Assembly (NCBI RefSeq): GCF_002964765.1
Contig: NZ_PQCF01000032.1
Location: forward strand, 620,001 to 684,000
Length of the DNA stretch: 64,000 nucleotides
Source of the DNA: Pseudoalteromonas sp. T1lg88
GTDB taxonomy: Bacteria > Pseudomonadota > Gammaproteobacteria > Enterobacterales > Alteromonadaceae
Reading direction: 5' to 3'
The stretch's first letter is position 1, and each line of letters begins with the position of its first letter. The position numbers were made by a program, and so were the translations under genes. Below the pieces are notes generated by a model. The model was given only the letters and a program-made list of their open reading frames with translations. It made no database searches and was not told the DNA's origin. This document shows, piece after piece, positions 63,747-64,000 of the stretch.

Positions 63747-64000
63747 ATGAAACGTAAACGTATTTATATCGCCTACACCGGCGGTACCATAGGTATGAAG
63801 AAATCAAGCCAGGGTTTTATTCCCGCCGCTGGCTACCTGACCGAAACGGTTAAAAACAGTGCTGAATTTAACCGCGATGAAATGCCGCTGTTTGATATCG
63901 AAGAATATTGCCCCCTTATCGACTCTTCCGATATGTCACCTGCCCATTGGCAGATGATAGCCGACGATATTCAGGCCAAATACCATGACTATGATGGTTT
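63747..64000 (+). CDS. ansA: L-asparaginase I (partial, 3' end outside window)
   Basis: The first 84 residues of cytoplasmic type I asparaginase. The N-terminal nucleophile motif YTGGTIGM is at residues 10-17. The second conserved block LIDSSDMSPAHW (58-69) and DDIQAKYHDYDGF follow. The ATG sits immediately after a terminator T run with no ribosome-binding site. It is commonly found downstream of sppA in gammaproteobacteria. Confidence 0.9.
   Translation, partial: MKRKRIYIAYTGGTIGMKKSSQGFIPAAGYLTETVKNSAEFNRDEMPLFDIEEYCPLIDSSDMSPAHWQMIADDIQAKYHDYDG

Noticed and set aside
1-64000. CRISPR arrays, tRNA or rRNA genes, insertion sequences, prophage genes
   Set aside because: None recognised on either strand; no regularly spaced repeats, no transposase or integrase coding sequence.

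Overview
The window (about 64 kb) looks like a chromosomal segment of a marine, Alteromonadales-like gammaproteobacterium (Shewanella / Pseudoalteromonas / Idiomarina neighbourhood). The reasons are the liu branched-chain amino acid catabolic cluster with a MerR-type LiuR regulator, a gltA // sdhCDAB-sucAB-sucCD layout, large secreted proteases, a csdA-csdE pair, and Vibrio/Shewanella-like integron attC sites. Genus assignment is inference only; no rRNA or tRNA gene is visible.

Layout. (1) 1-12.9 kb: a divergent branched-chain amino acid catabolic locus around liuR. Leftward are a thiolase, mmsA (one-base frameshift), isobutyryl-CoA-type dehydrogenase and enoyl-CoA hydratase (valine branch). 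Rightward are liuR-liuA-liuB-liuC-liuD-liuE and the two subunits of succinyl-CoA:3-ketoacid transferase (leucine branch). Two copies of a 22-bp LiuR-like operator lie between the two arms. (2) 13.3-16.1 kb: an M16 peptidase lipoprotein. (3) 16.1-21.3 kb: an accessory region with a decayed VOC/glyoxalase gene, a DUF6544-like gene, and a leftward array of small genes separated by attC sites with no integrase in view. (4) 21.3-30.1 kb: yjdM, a secreted subtilase of 1110 residues, hutU-hutH and a divergent LysR regulator. (5) 30.2-41.8 kb: TCA cycle genes sucD, sucC, sucB (two lipoyl domains), sucA (one-base frameshift), sdhBADC, and divergent gltA. (6) 41.8-46.5 kb: a block bounded by two 33-bp copies of the gltA 3' end. 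It carries a class I cyclic-di-GMP (GEMM) riboswitch candidate in front of a secreted gametolysin-like metalloprotease and, convergent with it, a secreted DUF11-like protein. (7) 46.6-64 kb: housekeeping genes csdA-csdE, tcdA, a pseudouridine synthase, kdsB, ycaR, lpxK, msbA, comEC, a DUF2062 gene, fklB, two small membrane proteins, a nitroreductase, a DoxX protein, fadH, sppA and the start of ansA.

How it fits together. The first region turns valine and leucine into acetyl-CoA, acetoacetyl-CoA and propionyl-type intermediates. The co-transcribed CoA transferase and thiolase turn the acetoacetate released by LiuE into two acetyl-CoA, which enter the TCA cycle encoded at 30-42 kb. hutHU feeds histidine carbon into glutamate and 2-oxoglutarate. 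The secreted proteases would supply these amino acids. The features most worth following up are the integrase-less cassette array, the gltA-bounded insertion with its riboswitch-controlled protease, the two frameshifts in core metabolic genes, and the operator-like palindromes in front of liu and sdh.
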